A stretch of DNA of 64,000 bases from the NCBI RefSeq assembly GCF_901933205.1, contig NC_044573.1, positions 85,332,546-85,396,545 on the forward strand. The letters run 5' to 3'. The translations under genes were made by a program, and so were the position numbers. This stretch comes from Camarhynchus parvulus. Its lineage: Eukaryota; Chordata; Aves; Passeriformes; Thraupidae. The notes beneath the pieces are model-generated. The model did not search any database. It had not been told where the DNA came from and saw only the letters and a program-made list of their open reading frames with translations. Of this stretch, positions 28,141-39,330 are shown in pieces; the first letter of the stretch is position 1; the number at the start of each line of letters is the position of its first letter.

Positions 28141-31100
28141 CCCTAAACACGAGATTTGAATTGAATTGACATTGTCTCTTTAATCAGAGGAGTTAAACAA
28201 TTTCAAAGGGCAGTTTCTCATATATGTAATATATACATCTAAAATAAATTGAATCCATATTGTTTTATTGCAAAGAAAACAAAGGATACCTAAGTACATA
28301 ATATTTTATTATATTAGTTTAGTATACTTGATATTATTACAACAAAAACTTTCCAACATTTCCAACATTTTTCTCTTATTCTCTGTCAAAATCCAAAATC
28401 AGGTCCAGAAGTTATAATGACATTTACAATTCCTCTCCAAATGTGTGTGAATCCACTGAACAGCACCTGATGTCTACGGGTGATAGTAGAATTTTGTCCC
28501 AAAAAATAAAAAGTCCAAAATTTTCTATAAAATCCCTTCTCAATAGAGGTATTCAGTATCGTCATAAAACAGGATATATTGATGTTTTAAATCAAAACTT
28601 ATTACTTGCAAATCTTGCCAATGATTTTATGGATTATGACACTGATATCTTTAAATAGGTTTCTGTTTCCTTAAGCTAGCATAGGAATATTCTACTCCAG
28701 GACAGATACTCCTGGATGACATCCAGACTGGCTCTTCAGAGTTGTATAGATTAAACAACAGTAACAAAAGGTCATATTTTAGACAATATTTTTGTTTACA
28801 AAAAGCAATCACTATTTTGTGTTCTATAACTTTTCTCTTTCCGTAAGAATTAACTTCTGTCTACGCCCTTGGGAGAATTGCAGAGGAAAAAACAATGCAG
28901 GGAAAAAATTATTTAGAGGAACTCTGGTGATATTTCAGACTTCTCTGGATACTGCTCTTTTGCTGCTGACACTTACTCTCTCTCACTTTCTGTGTTAGAG
29001 ACTACACACAATTTAACTGTGAATTTGCATCAGATTTTCAAAGTGATCCTTGCCCATGTAAAGCCTTTATTTACTTGTGCTACCCTGCCACTGTATAAAT
29101 ACATTGAGAAGACTAAATTAAACTTACGCTATATATATCTCTTTTAATTCTAGAAGGTATTTCACAAAAACTTAATTAAATTTTTGAATCCAAAAATTAT
29201 CTTGACCATGGATTTGATTTTGAAAAAGCAAACAAAAAAAAATGTTAATGGTATGTCTCAAGTCGCAAAATATTTTAGCGAAGGATTCAGAAATAAACCT
29301 CAGATTCCCTGGTTCTTAGTTTCTGTCTTTGCCGGCTCTTCTCCTTTCAGCCATTTTTTCGCCTCCTTTCAGCTATTCTTGGCACCTAACAAAAGCGGTA
29401 AGCTTTCAGGTGTCTTTGAACTTTAAAGACATTCAGCTACAAATAATTTTCTTCAAGTTCATCTTCCAAAGTCCAGTGACCCAAAAATAGACTATTACAT
29501 TGATATTTTTTCTAGGTCCCCACCAATGATGTGGGAGAGAAGACTGCTGGAGGTCAGTCCTATAAATCTCATCTTAACTATGACTGTCCACATCAAATGT
29601 ATTTAAACCAAGAATAGTTGCAAAAGTTCAATGCCAAAGTAAATGAATACCAGACTGAAAAAAATCCCTACCTCATAAACCCCTCTAAAGTACAATACAG
29701 AAGAATGCTGACACGTACACATGACTTCTCAGACATTTTTCCTCTCTATGCTGATGTTTTATGGAAGTTAATGTTGTGAGGAAAGACTGATAAACTAAAT
29801 GGAAGACTGGGCTTCTAAAAAAATTATATCTGTCAAGCAAAAAAACCACTATCAGACATGAAAGATATCAGTTTGGCTTCGCTTCAATGTGATTGTGAAA
29901 TAACAAAGGACATTAGGTGTGTGAAACACTCAAATAAAACATCAGGGAGACCTGACAACATCTTCTATATGACCAGTAAGGAAAACCAAAGCTAAGGGGA
30001 TCTACCTATCTTATAGAGGTAGATTTTAGCATTTACTTCAAATAGTTTTTGGTTACATTTTGAAGATTTGAAACAAAACCAAATGCAGAGGAAAGAAGGT
30101 ATTCTTTTACCCCTTTTCCATACATGAAGGGAATGGAGAACAAAAGTTTCCACGTAATATATCAGCAAATGAGAATGTAAAGATGGTTTGCAATTCATTT
30201 CTGTTCAAAGCACTTCACAGCACTGGATCTGAGAGAACTCTGACAGATCCCTTCACAAAAAGAATAATTATTTGGAACTGTGACTTAAAGGTAATGGAGA
30301 AAGCCTTGCCTTATGTACTATCAGGCCCAGCTTAAGTACTTCTCCATCTCCCACTATAGTGAGATGTTTTAATTTCAAGGTAATGTACTTGGAGTATTAT
30401 ATTTTATCATCCTGTTAACATTACATTTTTATAAATGAGTTGATAAAAACTTACATGAAAATGCAAAAGTTTCTTCTAAAACAAGGAAGCCTTTATTATT
30501 ATTTTTATTTTTATTACAATTATGTTGGGAAGAAGGCTTGTATGGAAAGTATATCCTGGTTATGAAAGCTTTTTTCTTTTGCTTCTGCCTCTCCTGGCTA
30601 CTGCTTCTTACCAATATCCTTGTTTCCAAGCTTTATTTTCTAAACACAAATTCTACCTGTTTTCTTAAAGCTGTCAATTTCACAAGCTAAAAAAACAATA
30701 AACAAGGAACATCTTCTTTTCCCCATCACTTAATGAGCTTATTGGTGGGAATCAGATTTCCAGTACCAATTTACTCATTTACTCACTAATTTCATTGGGT
30801 AAGAGATGTTTAAAAATTAAAATATGACATTTCTCAGGTTTTCCTAAACATCCTAAACATTCACGGAACCACAATGTGCTCAATGTGTAGGTTTTTTGTT
30901 GTTTTTTTTTTTTTGTGAAGTTAATTTATTATAATATGACTTGCAGTATTTTCCAATAAAAATCTTTTTGTCAAAAAATTTATGATACTTTTATTTCTTG
31001 TCCTAATGCTACTTTCTCTGAATTTATACTAAACACATAAATTGATATTACTGAATACTGAGGATATGGATAACAAGTTGAATGAGCCAGCTAGAACGCT

Positions 31101-32521
31101 CCACAAATCTCTAATTTCGAATTACCATGACATTTGCTACTTCCAACCTTACACTGGTAACTGGCATTCTGTTCAATCATTATAAATTTGTTTAAGTATT
31201 TAAATAAAGACAGAAGAACCACTAAGAGGTTTTTGACAGTGTAGCAAATTACACAGGTTTGTTAAATGCACCACTGTGCTGGTGCAAGGTAGCATGGCTA
31301 AGTATTCCCATGGGAACTGGGTGGAGAGCAGGATCAGGGCCAATTTCTCCAGTCTAAGGAAGGATATATATCAACTGAACCACACTCTGAAACTGTATGC
31401 TAAAAACCTATCTACCTGCCAGTAAATGTTAATGCACAATAAAATTAAGCACACTAGCTATTTTTCACTGATTTCTCACTTTTACTGTAAACTAAATGCT
31501 GGATACCTTTTTTTTTTTTAATTGAAACAAAGTTCCTTTGCCTAAGGGTACTCTCTAGTTACACCTATGGAGGTATTTTGCAGAAAGCTAAAAGCTGTAG
31601 TGCGCTCACACTCTGAACCAGCAGGAAGCCTTTTAGTAACACAAAATGCCACACTGAGCACAACCTAATTGAAAGCTGTATAAAGCAGATTGGACTCTCC
31701 CTGTCATATGGGGGTGTGATGCTGCCAGTGCTTAAGGTCTAATGAACTAATTCAATCTCCTGTGAGCAATCTGAGTGTTCTCACCATCTAGTTAGTGAAT
31801 GCTCTAAAATCACCCCTGAATTTACCCTATCTTAATTTCTCTGGGCAGGTAAGGCCCAATACAATCAATCTACTTCTTTTGTGTCCCACTTTGAGATGGT
31901 TAAGGGAGCAAGAGAGAATCAGAGAAGCTGTAAATTTGCCCCAAGGAAGAGGAATCCAAGTGTAAATGGGACAAATAAATTCTTACTATATACTTTAGGC
32001 TTTAGCTTAGACTCATGGTACTTAAAGAGAAATTTACATATAAGAATAAAAGAAAACAATTACAGTAAGAGCAAAATGCAGAAGGAAGTCGTGGTCAAGA
32101 TTAAGGTAAAAAGGATGAAGATGGGAAGGAGGGATTTGCTTTATTCAACAAATGCACTTTGTTTTCTGGCATGCAATTTTGCATGCTAAAATTTAAATGC
32201 TAAAGTTTAAATGTAATATACTTCATTATTTACCATAAACATGGATTTCACAAAAAAAATTTAAGCCAAGGATGTAAGCTGTCTTGTTTCCTACCTCATT
32301 CAGGAAATGATCATCCAGTAAAATCATTGTGGAGATGCTTATCATTCCAATTAAAGGCAACTCTATCAGTATGGTTTTTAAATTCACAAACTCCTTTTAT
32401 TAGCTCTGCCTTTTACACCTGGTGGTGTTTATCCAATTTAGGTGAATGGTTATTTTTGTCTACTAAAAAAAAGGTAAGTTATGTACTCACAAAAAACCCG
32501 TTTAATTATGAACTCTAAAAT

Positions 32522-33125
32522 TCACTCCAGCATAAACTTGATCCAATTAACTAAATCACATGATTTTGCCTGTCTGGAATTACAGAAAACATAGAGCCAA
32601 TCTTGAGGCAGTGGATCTACATCCAGCATGTATGAGGGCTCATTCAATCTCACAGTGTTTTCTGTAAGAAACAAAAAATGGCTGAAGTAGTTGTGGTGGA
32701 AGAAAAGAGAAACATGAGACCCAAATATTCACCTGTTTTTCTAAAGGCCTCAGAAAATCTGAGAGAAGTTCTGGCTCTGCTATTAGATATTCTGGTAGTA
32801 TTGGGGCACTGCCAACGCTAGCTGGGCAGAGCAACATTTCCATGACTCCCTGAGGCAACAGGAAGATATTTTCCATTGACATACTTGTCTCTTCATCATC
32901 TTTTCCACAAGTACACACTGCAACCTGTCCCAATGCCTCTGCTATACGTGTGCATTCACTGAGGTAATATACTTCCTGCTCTATATCCACTTTATTTCCT
33001 CTGTTCAAAGATCCAAGAGTCGTTACGTCAAAAGTGTGTCTTTTATTGCCCATAAACATCACTTTAGTGTTAGTACATCTGCCTTCATTGGACCTGTCTT
33101 TACAATTACAAACAAAAGACTTGAT
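32522..33125 (-). pseudogene. Unidentified coding-like pair of open blocks (nested exons or a decayed copy)
   Basis: Seen on the minus strand: block A is open from 33125 and has a possible acceptor before 33093. It reads CTNTKVMFMGNKRHTFDV and on, about 120 codons, to ...LRPLEKQ with a good CAG|GTGAAT donor after 32733. A 71-bp GT...AG gap with a pyrimidine-rich 3' half follows (32662-32732). Block B (32661-32522) is open in a different frame, includes PSYMLDVDPLPQDWLYVF and ends FMLE-stop. Joining A to B at those sites gives an early stop, so either the frame has decayed by an indel or one splice choice is wrong. Block A has mixed, non-repetitive amino-acid use unlike the surrounding AT-rich frames. 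I do not recognise the protein and propose no function. Confidence 0.3.
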
Positions 33126-33465
33126 TTAGCACATACTAGACTGCCTTACTGCTGAGCTGGGAAAGCTCCACATGTGCTAGCAGCTTGCTTCCCTTGGATT
33201 ATGGTCCCAGGGCTCTAAAAACCTTTAGACATAAATAAAGTTAAAAGATGCTCAGAAAATACAGATTTGCAGACCCAGCAATCTGAAGTTTCTGAAAAAC
33301 CAAAGGAATGTGAAGACTCTAGAAATGGGATCTCTTTTTGCCAAATGAAAACAATGATACTATTTTATATTTCTACACCTTCCACTCCAAGAAACTTGAC
33401 AATCTTTCAGCATTCAGCAAGAGAACACACCAATTAATGAAAACACTATTTTTCCCAAACAATAA

Positions 33466-33558
33466 AATGGAGATTAAATTATATTTTAAGAAACAAAAAG
33501 ATCTCTTGTTCTAATGGAGATTAAATTATATTTTAAGAAACAAAAAATCTCTTGTTCT
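33466..33558 (+). repeat. 47-bp tandem duplication
   Basis: A 47-bp unit beginning AATGGAGATTAAATTATATT is repeated head to tail at 33466-33512 and 33513-33558. The copies differ only by one missing G in the second, which points to a recent event. No repeat family or function is recognised in the unit. Confidence 0.95.
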
Positions 33559-36486
33559 AAGTTTGCTTCCAAGACCTGACTGTTTGACTGAGATTTTTAC
33601 TTAATCACACTAAATGATGATAGAAAGAATGTAAAATTTTTATTATTTGAGGAAAACAGGAGTTAGATTGAGTTGAAATGACACCAACAAAGTATATTTC
33701 AGGCAACTTGCATTTGAATTTCAGATACATGTGACTTTTAAGGTGCATTCATTAAATAATGTATCATACCCTATATTGGGTAATGGAGTTATTATTTCAG
33801 GGTTTTTTTCCCTCAAAATTAAGCACAGTTTTATGAAGTACTGAAATAACTGACCAATTAAGTGAATTCAAATACAAAACTTGAATGAGGTGATATCATA
33901 CCAATTGAAGTCTTTTTAAGTCAACTCTGCAATGCAGAAATTTTATTATACCTTCATACTAATCAATAGAGCATGCAAATACTGACAGTAAGGACTATTA
34001 AAACAGGCAAAGAAGTTTTATGGGATTCATCTTAACAGCTACCCACTTGAAAAAATCAAGAAAAAGGTAATTATGTAAATTTCTTATGATAATTAAACCT
34101 GAAATTGTATATTCAATAATTCAAACTCTGTCTTCTCATATCAATATTGTACCAGTATACATCATAATTCACTTCCACAATATGATAGAGACTCTAGCTA
34201 TATTAAATATGTAAATTAAGAAAAAATAAGTAATTTCAAAGTCATAAATTGGTTCCTAAAATATCATCGCCATGAAACAAAATAAATAATTTTAGCTAAA
34301 ACTTTAGCTAAGTGCATTCATACTTCTTTTTAGGCAGAATCTTCCTACACACAAGCAACAACTGAGCATAGGAAACGAAAGCTTATTGGCAAGAATGTGT
34401 TAACACATTCTTCTTGAGAATAAGAACTTATCACCTTTATTGTGAATTTATCAGATTACGAAGATTTGTTCAGACTGCGTGCAGAAAAAAAATCCTTTCC
34501 CCATTTGTGGCAGGACAGAGGGTTTAAAACACAAAGAGAAAACAGTGGAACAGTACTAATGATTAAGACCCAATATTAAAATAACCCTTTCTGTTCTCTG
34601 TGTCTTGAAATGCTGAAGTTAATAAGTCTTCATTTTGGCAAGGTCTTTATGAAAAGACAGAGAGAACCTATGATTAATGATTGCAGCAAGAATAAATAAA
34701 TGAGGACAAGATGATACTGTGAAAGTAAGCTTGAACAGGTAGTAAAAAGTTGCCAAATAAGCTGAATAGCTGAAAACTGGCTTTTTGTAAAATTAATCAC
34801 TGTATTCTTTATTAAAAATTTAGAAATTAATGCTTTACTTAAAATTTTTAAAAATATAGTTAAATAATTGCACAAATTATTTTATTAAATTATTGTTGAT
34901 TTTATTAGGTAAATTATTTCCTTAAATCTATTGGAACTATACCCCTTTTTTGATACTGCTGTAGTGCCAGAGGAAAAAAACTGAATCTTGAAATATACCA
35001 CTGCATGGTATATTGTTGATGATTTGTAGTATAATAGAGTCCTAGGACAACTACAACACATACTGTTCTTCTGTTCCTCTGCTCTTTCTCACCTTAGGAG
35101 CATGAGAAGTGCAATTTGAAAATAAGGATTTCAGAAGCAGCATTTTAAAGGGAATTCAGAGTTCATGGCTGTGGTTTTCTATTTGTCTCATAGAATTCTT
35201 CTATTATGATTTTATTTGAAGTAGAAAAAATGTCCTTTAAGTGTTTTGGATACTTTAAACTAGACTTTCCCTACAGTCCACATCTACATATACTGGAATT
35301 CACTGTTGCTTTCATATGTGTCTTGTGATTTTCCATTCCCTCCAAAGTGTCCTATTTGGAATAAATGTTCAAATAAAGAAAGGTTCTGAAAGCTTAGTTT
35401 GTAAAAAATCTTTTTTTTCCTCTAACTCTTTGCATGAAAAATTCTTTCTGTCTATGGAATCTGTTTGAAGATTTTTGGTCACTAAATCCTAGGCTTCTTG
35501 GAATTTAAAAAAAGAGCATAGTTGCCTATAATTTGCAGAGTTGCAGAGACTTAGTTTGTGTCCACTCAAATGCATTAACTTTCCAGTTCCGCATGTCTCT
35601 CAAATATTGATTCATAACACTCATGTTTACAAGATTCTCTCTCTTAAAAAAAAATTACAAATTTTGGTAAGCGTATAAGGCAAGTATTATTTTGGCAGAT
35701 GTGGAAAGATCATGGGTAAGAAATTTGAAATAAGACCAGGAAAAAGAGTTAGGTAAAACATAAAAGGGAACATATAAGTCCCAGGTTGATACAAAAGTAA
35801 TTTCCATAGAACTTGTGGGTAGATGAAGACAAAAACTTTAAGAAACCTTGGATTGAAAAGACATAGTAAGACACAGATCAACTGTGAAGAATGTGAACGA
35901 TGGGCAAAGTGTGGTACTATCACTGCACTTTGTGCCTTTCTAACTTCAGTCACTGCTGTGCAGCCACTATCACAAAATATCCCTTAAGCCATAGTTTCTG
36001 CTCTTGTTACAAGGTCTTATTTACACCTCTTCTAAAACAGCATTGAAAATCTTAGTCCTTGTTAATAAGATGCTTAACTGTTATCAAGGTTGAAATTCAG
36101 TTTGCTAGACAATTGCATCCATTTGTTTCCATTCACTGTCATCAATGCTAGGTCACTGTAGAGTGAATGCTGAGATTGACTTAATTATAAGTTAGGAATT
36201 CACATGCAAACGTCCCATGCACCAGCCCAAAACTGGCCCCTTTTCAATCTGATATTAGATACTCATTCACGGACGGAGTGTAATTTTTTCATTTTATATG
36301 TAAATAACTTGCTTTTCTTCCCTAACTAGAGAGTGTTGAGTTATTCATGGTAATGTATTCTTTCATCATGTTTTTTCAGAGTGGCAGTTTCTTCCAAACT
36401 TGGAACATCTCACAGCAAGCAGAGAAACCAACATCTTTTTCACACAGCATGATATTAGAATATTTGGCTAAAGGCCCTAAAACATT

Positions 36487-36513
36487 AAAAACAAACAAAC
36501 AAACAAACAAAAA
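36487..36513 (+). repeat. (CAAA)n microsatellite
   Basis: About five copies of ACAA/CAAA (ACAAACAAACAAACAAACAA). A simple slippage tract with no associated element recognised. Confidence 0.9.
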
Positions 36514-37315
36514 TCTTATTCATGATCTTTGTGTTTACTTGTTCTGCTCAATTTGTTCTTTCATGCTTGTAGCAGACAAAGGAAATTTTGATGGCTTGGT
36601 GTTTTAATGGCCTGGTGTTTTATCTTTATAAGGAAAGGAGCCTTTTCTCCATATATTTCCAATGATTTCTAAAGGAAAAAAACATGAAGCTATATCTGAG
36701 AGAGGTTTTTCTTGTTAAATGCCATGCTTCTCAGAGCCTCACATTCTGTATGCTGTGGAACATTTATTGAAGGACTGCAACATACTCTTTTGCTGCACAG
36801 AATGATGTTAAGCTTATTCAGTGACACTGTTTGAAATTTCAAGGTTACTTTGAATTTTTTTAAAACGTCTTTTTCAGTACTTTACCTCTTTCAAGATAAG
36901 TTAAGAAGGTATACATCTTGTAAACAACTCTTTCCTACTACAAATATTAAATAAAACGTGTGCGACACAAAAGTGATAGGTATTATGTTTGATATCCGTA
37001 CAATAATACCACAACTTCAGTTCATAATTCTGGACAAAATTTAGCAATCTAATTAATGTACTACATCATTTGTTGGCGGGTATTACAATTTTGAAAGACA
37101 TAACATGGAAAACCAAATGTGAGAAGTATGAATTAATATCTTTGTTTCTCTACAGCAGGTGTGAAATTATGGTTTCACTGTGTGAAAGGATGGTGGCTTT
37201 ACTACTGCCCTGGATACTTTCTAACTTGGCTGCAACAGGTTTGTCTCACACATCTGATAGCATGCAAGAATTGTTCTCTAACTAAAACCCTGTGAAATTA
37301 ATTCTCCAAAGTACT

Positions 37316-37425
37316 CATGGAATCACAGAATGATTTGGGTTACAAGATATATTAAAAATCATCCAGTTCCAAACATGTCATGGGCCAGGAATCTTCCACT
37401 AAACCAGGTTACTCAAATGCCTTGG
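37316..37425 (-). mobile_element. CR1 LINE, antisense 3'-terminal fragment
   Basis: Reads as the antisense CR1 end: GGAATCACAGAATGATTTGG, then AAAAATCATCCAGTTCCAAA, CATGGGCCAGGAATCTTCCA and CTAAACCAGGTTACTCAAA. Strong motif-by-motif agreement, with the usual 5' truncation about 110 bp from the tail. Confidence 0.85.
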
Positions 37426-38059
37426 ACTTTATTAGAAACATAATTTTGTTCAATTAACATTAATTTTGTTTAATATTACTGTTCTCTCTAGTTAACACAT
37501 CTGTCATTAAAAAAAAAAGAATATTTACCTTTAAAAGCAATTTTCTTTTAAAATAATTTGCTTTCTGTAAAACACCAATAACTCTTCCTGTTTTGATACT
37601 TGAAATTATGCTACTAACAATGTATTTGTACCATAGTATTTGCTCTCCATCACAAGACAAATAGTTTTTGTAATTTCTTCTATAAAATATTGGACAACCA
37701 TCTTCCCTTTAGTGAAAAAAATGCAGAATTTCAAAAAGGTATACAAATATTTCATTCATTGTCACAAAGGAATATCTGAATTCTCACACACGACAGCCTA
37801 AATGCAAAGAAAAACCCTGTATTTTTAATAGGAAATTTTAATCAATTTTATGATAGAAAATTTATAAACTGTGAGACAAAGGATGTTTGTCCTCTTTACC
37901 TTGAATCTGGGAACGTATGGTCCCTGCATAGTTCTTTTGGGAATCCCTACTTCATTACTTCATCCCCATGAACAAACCAATGGTCTTGTCTCATTTTTCC
38001 TTCTGATGAATGCTCTCAAAACACCAAACTGTTACAGGTTTTAAGTATAGTAAAGGGTA

Positions 38060-38784
38060 ATCACTAATGAGATTAGGGGATAGAGTGTACCCTCAGCAAA
38101 TTTTGAGGTGACACCAAGCTGAGTGCTGCTGTTGACACACCTGAAGGACATAATGTCATCAAGAGGAACCAGAATCTCATGAGGTTTAACAAACGTAAGT
38201 GCAACATGCTGCACCTGGGGTGAGTCAGCCCTGATATCAATCCAGGCTAGGGAACCAGCAACTGAGAGCAGCCCTGTCAAGAAGGATGTGGGGGTGACGG
38301 TTGATGAGAGGCTGAGCATGCCCTGGTGGCGTGTGCTCACAGCCCAGAAAGCCAGTTGTATCCTGGGCTGCATCCAAAGCAGCCTGGGCAGCAGGGCAAG
38401 GGAGGGGATTCTGCCCATCTACTCTGCTCTGGCAAGGCCCCCTCAAAGCACAGCATCCAGCTCTGGGGTCTCCAGCACAGGAAGGACATGGATGTGTTGG
38501 CGTGAGTCCAGAGGTGGGCCACCAAGATGATCAAAGGGATCATATGAGGAAAACCTGAGACAATTGGGTTTGCTCAGACTGGAGGTTTTGAGGTGGCCTA
38601 ATTTCATCCTTTCAGTATCTAAACGGAGCCTACAGGGAAAGTGGAGAGAAACTATTTACAAGGACATGTAGTGACAGGACAAGACAGAATGGCTTCAAAC
38701 TGAGAGTAGATGTAGATTAGATACTAGGAAGAAACTTTATTGTGCAGGGGAACAGCTGCCCAGAGAATTTGGGGATGCCACGTA
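38060..38784 (+). mobile_element. CR1 LINE fragment, sense, reverse-transcriptase C-terminal region onward
   Basis: Landmarks in order: CTGAGTGCTGCTGTTGACAC, AACATGCTGCACCTGGGG, GATGAGAGGCTGAGCATGCC, CATCCAAAGCAGCCTGGGCA, CCAGCTCTGGGGTCTCCAGC, ACTAGGAAGAAACTTTATTG and CTGCCCAGAGAATTTGGGGATGCC. Several frameshifts and stops break the coding frame. It lacks the 3' tail and is immediately abutted by an antisense CR1 at 38787, so the end was lost or replaced by the second insertion. Confidence 0.9.
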
Positions 38785-38786
38785 TC

Positions 38787-39330
38787 TTCAGTAAAAATTT
38801 TCTTCCTAATGTTCTTCTGGAACCTCCCCTGGCGCTGCTTGAAGACATTTCCTCCTGCCCCATTGCTGGTTGCCTTGGAGTAGAGGCCAACATCCACATG
38901 GCTACAGCTCCTTTCAGGTAGTTGTAGAGAGTGATATGGTCTCCCCTGAGCCTCCTTTTCTTCAGGCTAAACAACCCCAGCTCACTCAGCTGTTCCTTGC
39001 AGGACTTTTGCTCCAGACCCTTCACCAGCTCCATTGCCCTTCCCCAGACTCGCTCCTGCCCCTCAATGTCCGTCTTGAAATGAGGGGCCCAGAACTGAAC
39101 ACAGGATTTGAGGCCTCACGAGTGCCAGGTACTGGGGAAAATCACTTCCCTGGTTCTGCTGGGCACATTATTCTTGATACAGGCCAGGATTCTATTGGCC
39201 TTTTTGGCCACCTGGGCACATACTGGCTCATGTTCAGCTACTGTCAACCAGCACCCCCAGGTGCTGGGCCACTTTCCAGCCAGCACCCTTTTCTTCTGGG
39301 CCACTTTCCAGCCATTCTGTCTCCAATTTG
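38787..39330 (-). mobile_element. CR1 LINE fragment, antisense
   Basis: Antisense CR1 landmarks: TTCCTAATGTTCTTCTGGAA, ACCTCCCCTGGCGCTGCTTG, TTTCAGGTAGTTGTAGAGAG, GTCTCCCCTGAGCCTCC, GGCTAAACAACCCCAGCTCA, GAGGGGCCCAGAACTGAACA and TTGGCCACCTGGGCACA. Long open frames here are shadows of the broken ORF2. With the preceding sense copy it forms a tail-to-tail inverted pair. A 19-bp word is duplicated at its far end (39264 and 39296). Confidence 0.92.
39264..39314 (+). repeat. 19-bp direct repeat, 32-bp step, inside a CR1
   Basis: CTGGGCCACTTTCCAGCCA occurs at 39264-39282 and again at 39296-39314. CR1 normally carries this word once, so it is a short tandem duplication after insertion. Confidence 0.9.

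Noticed and set aside
35781..35810. TTGATACAAAAGTAATTTCC, resembling a mariner-type inverted-repeat end
   Set aside because: No matching inverted copy was found nearby and no transposase remnant was recognised; the likeness is short enough to be chance.
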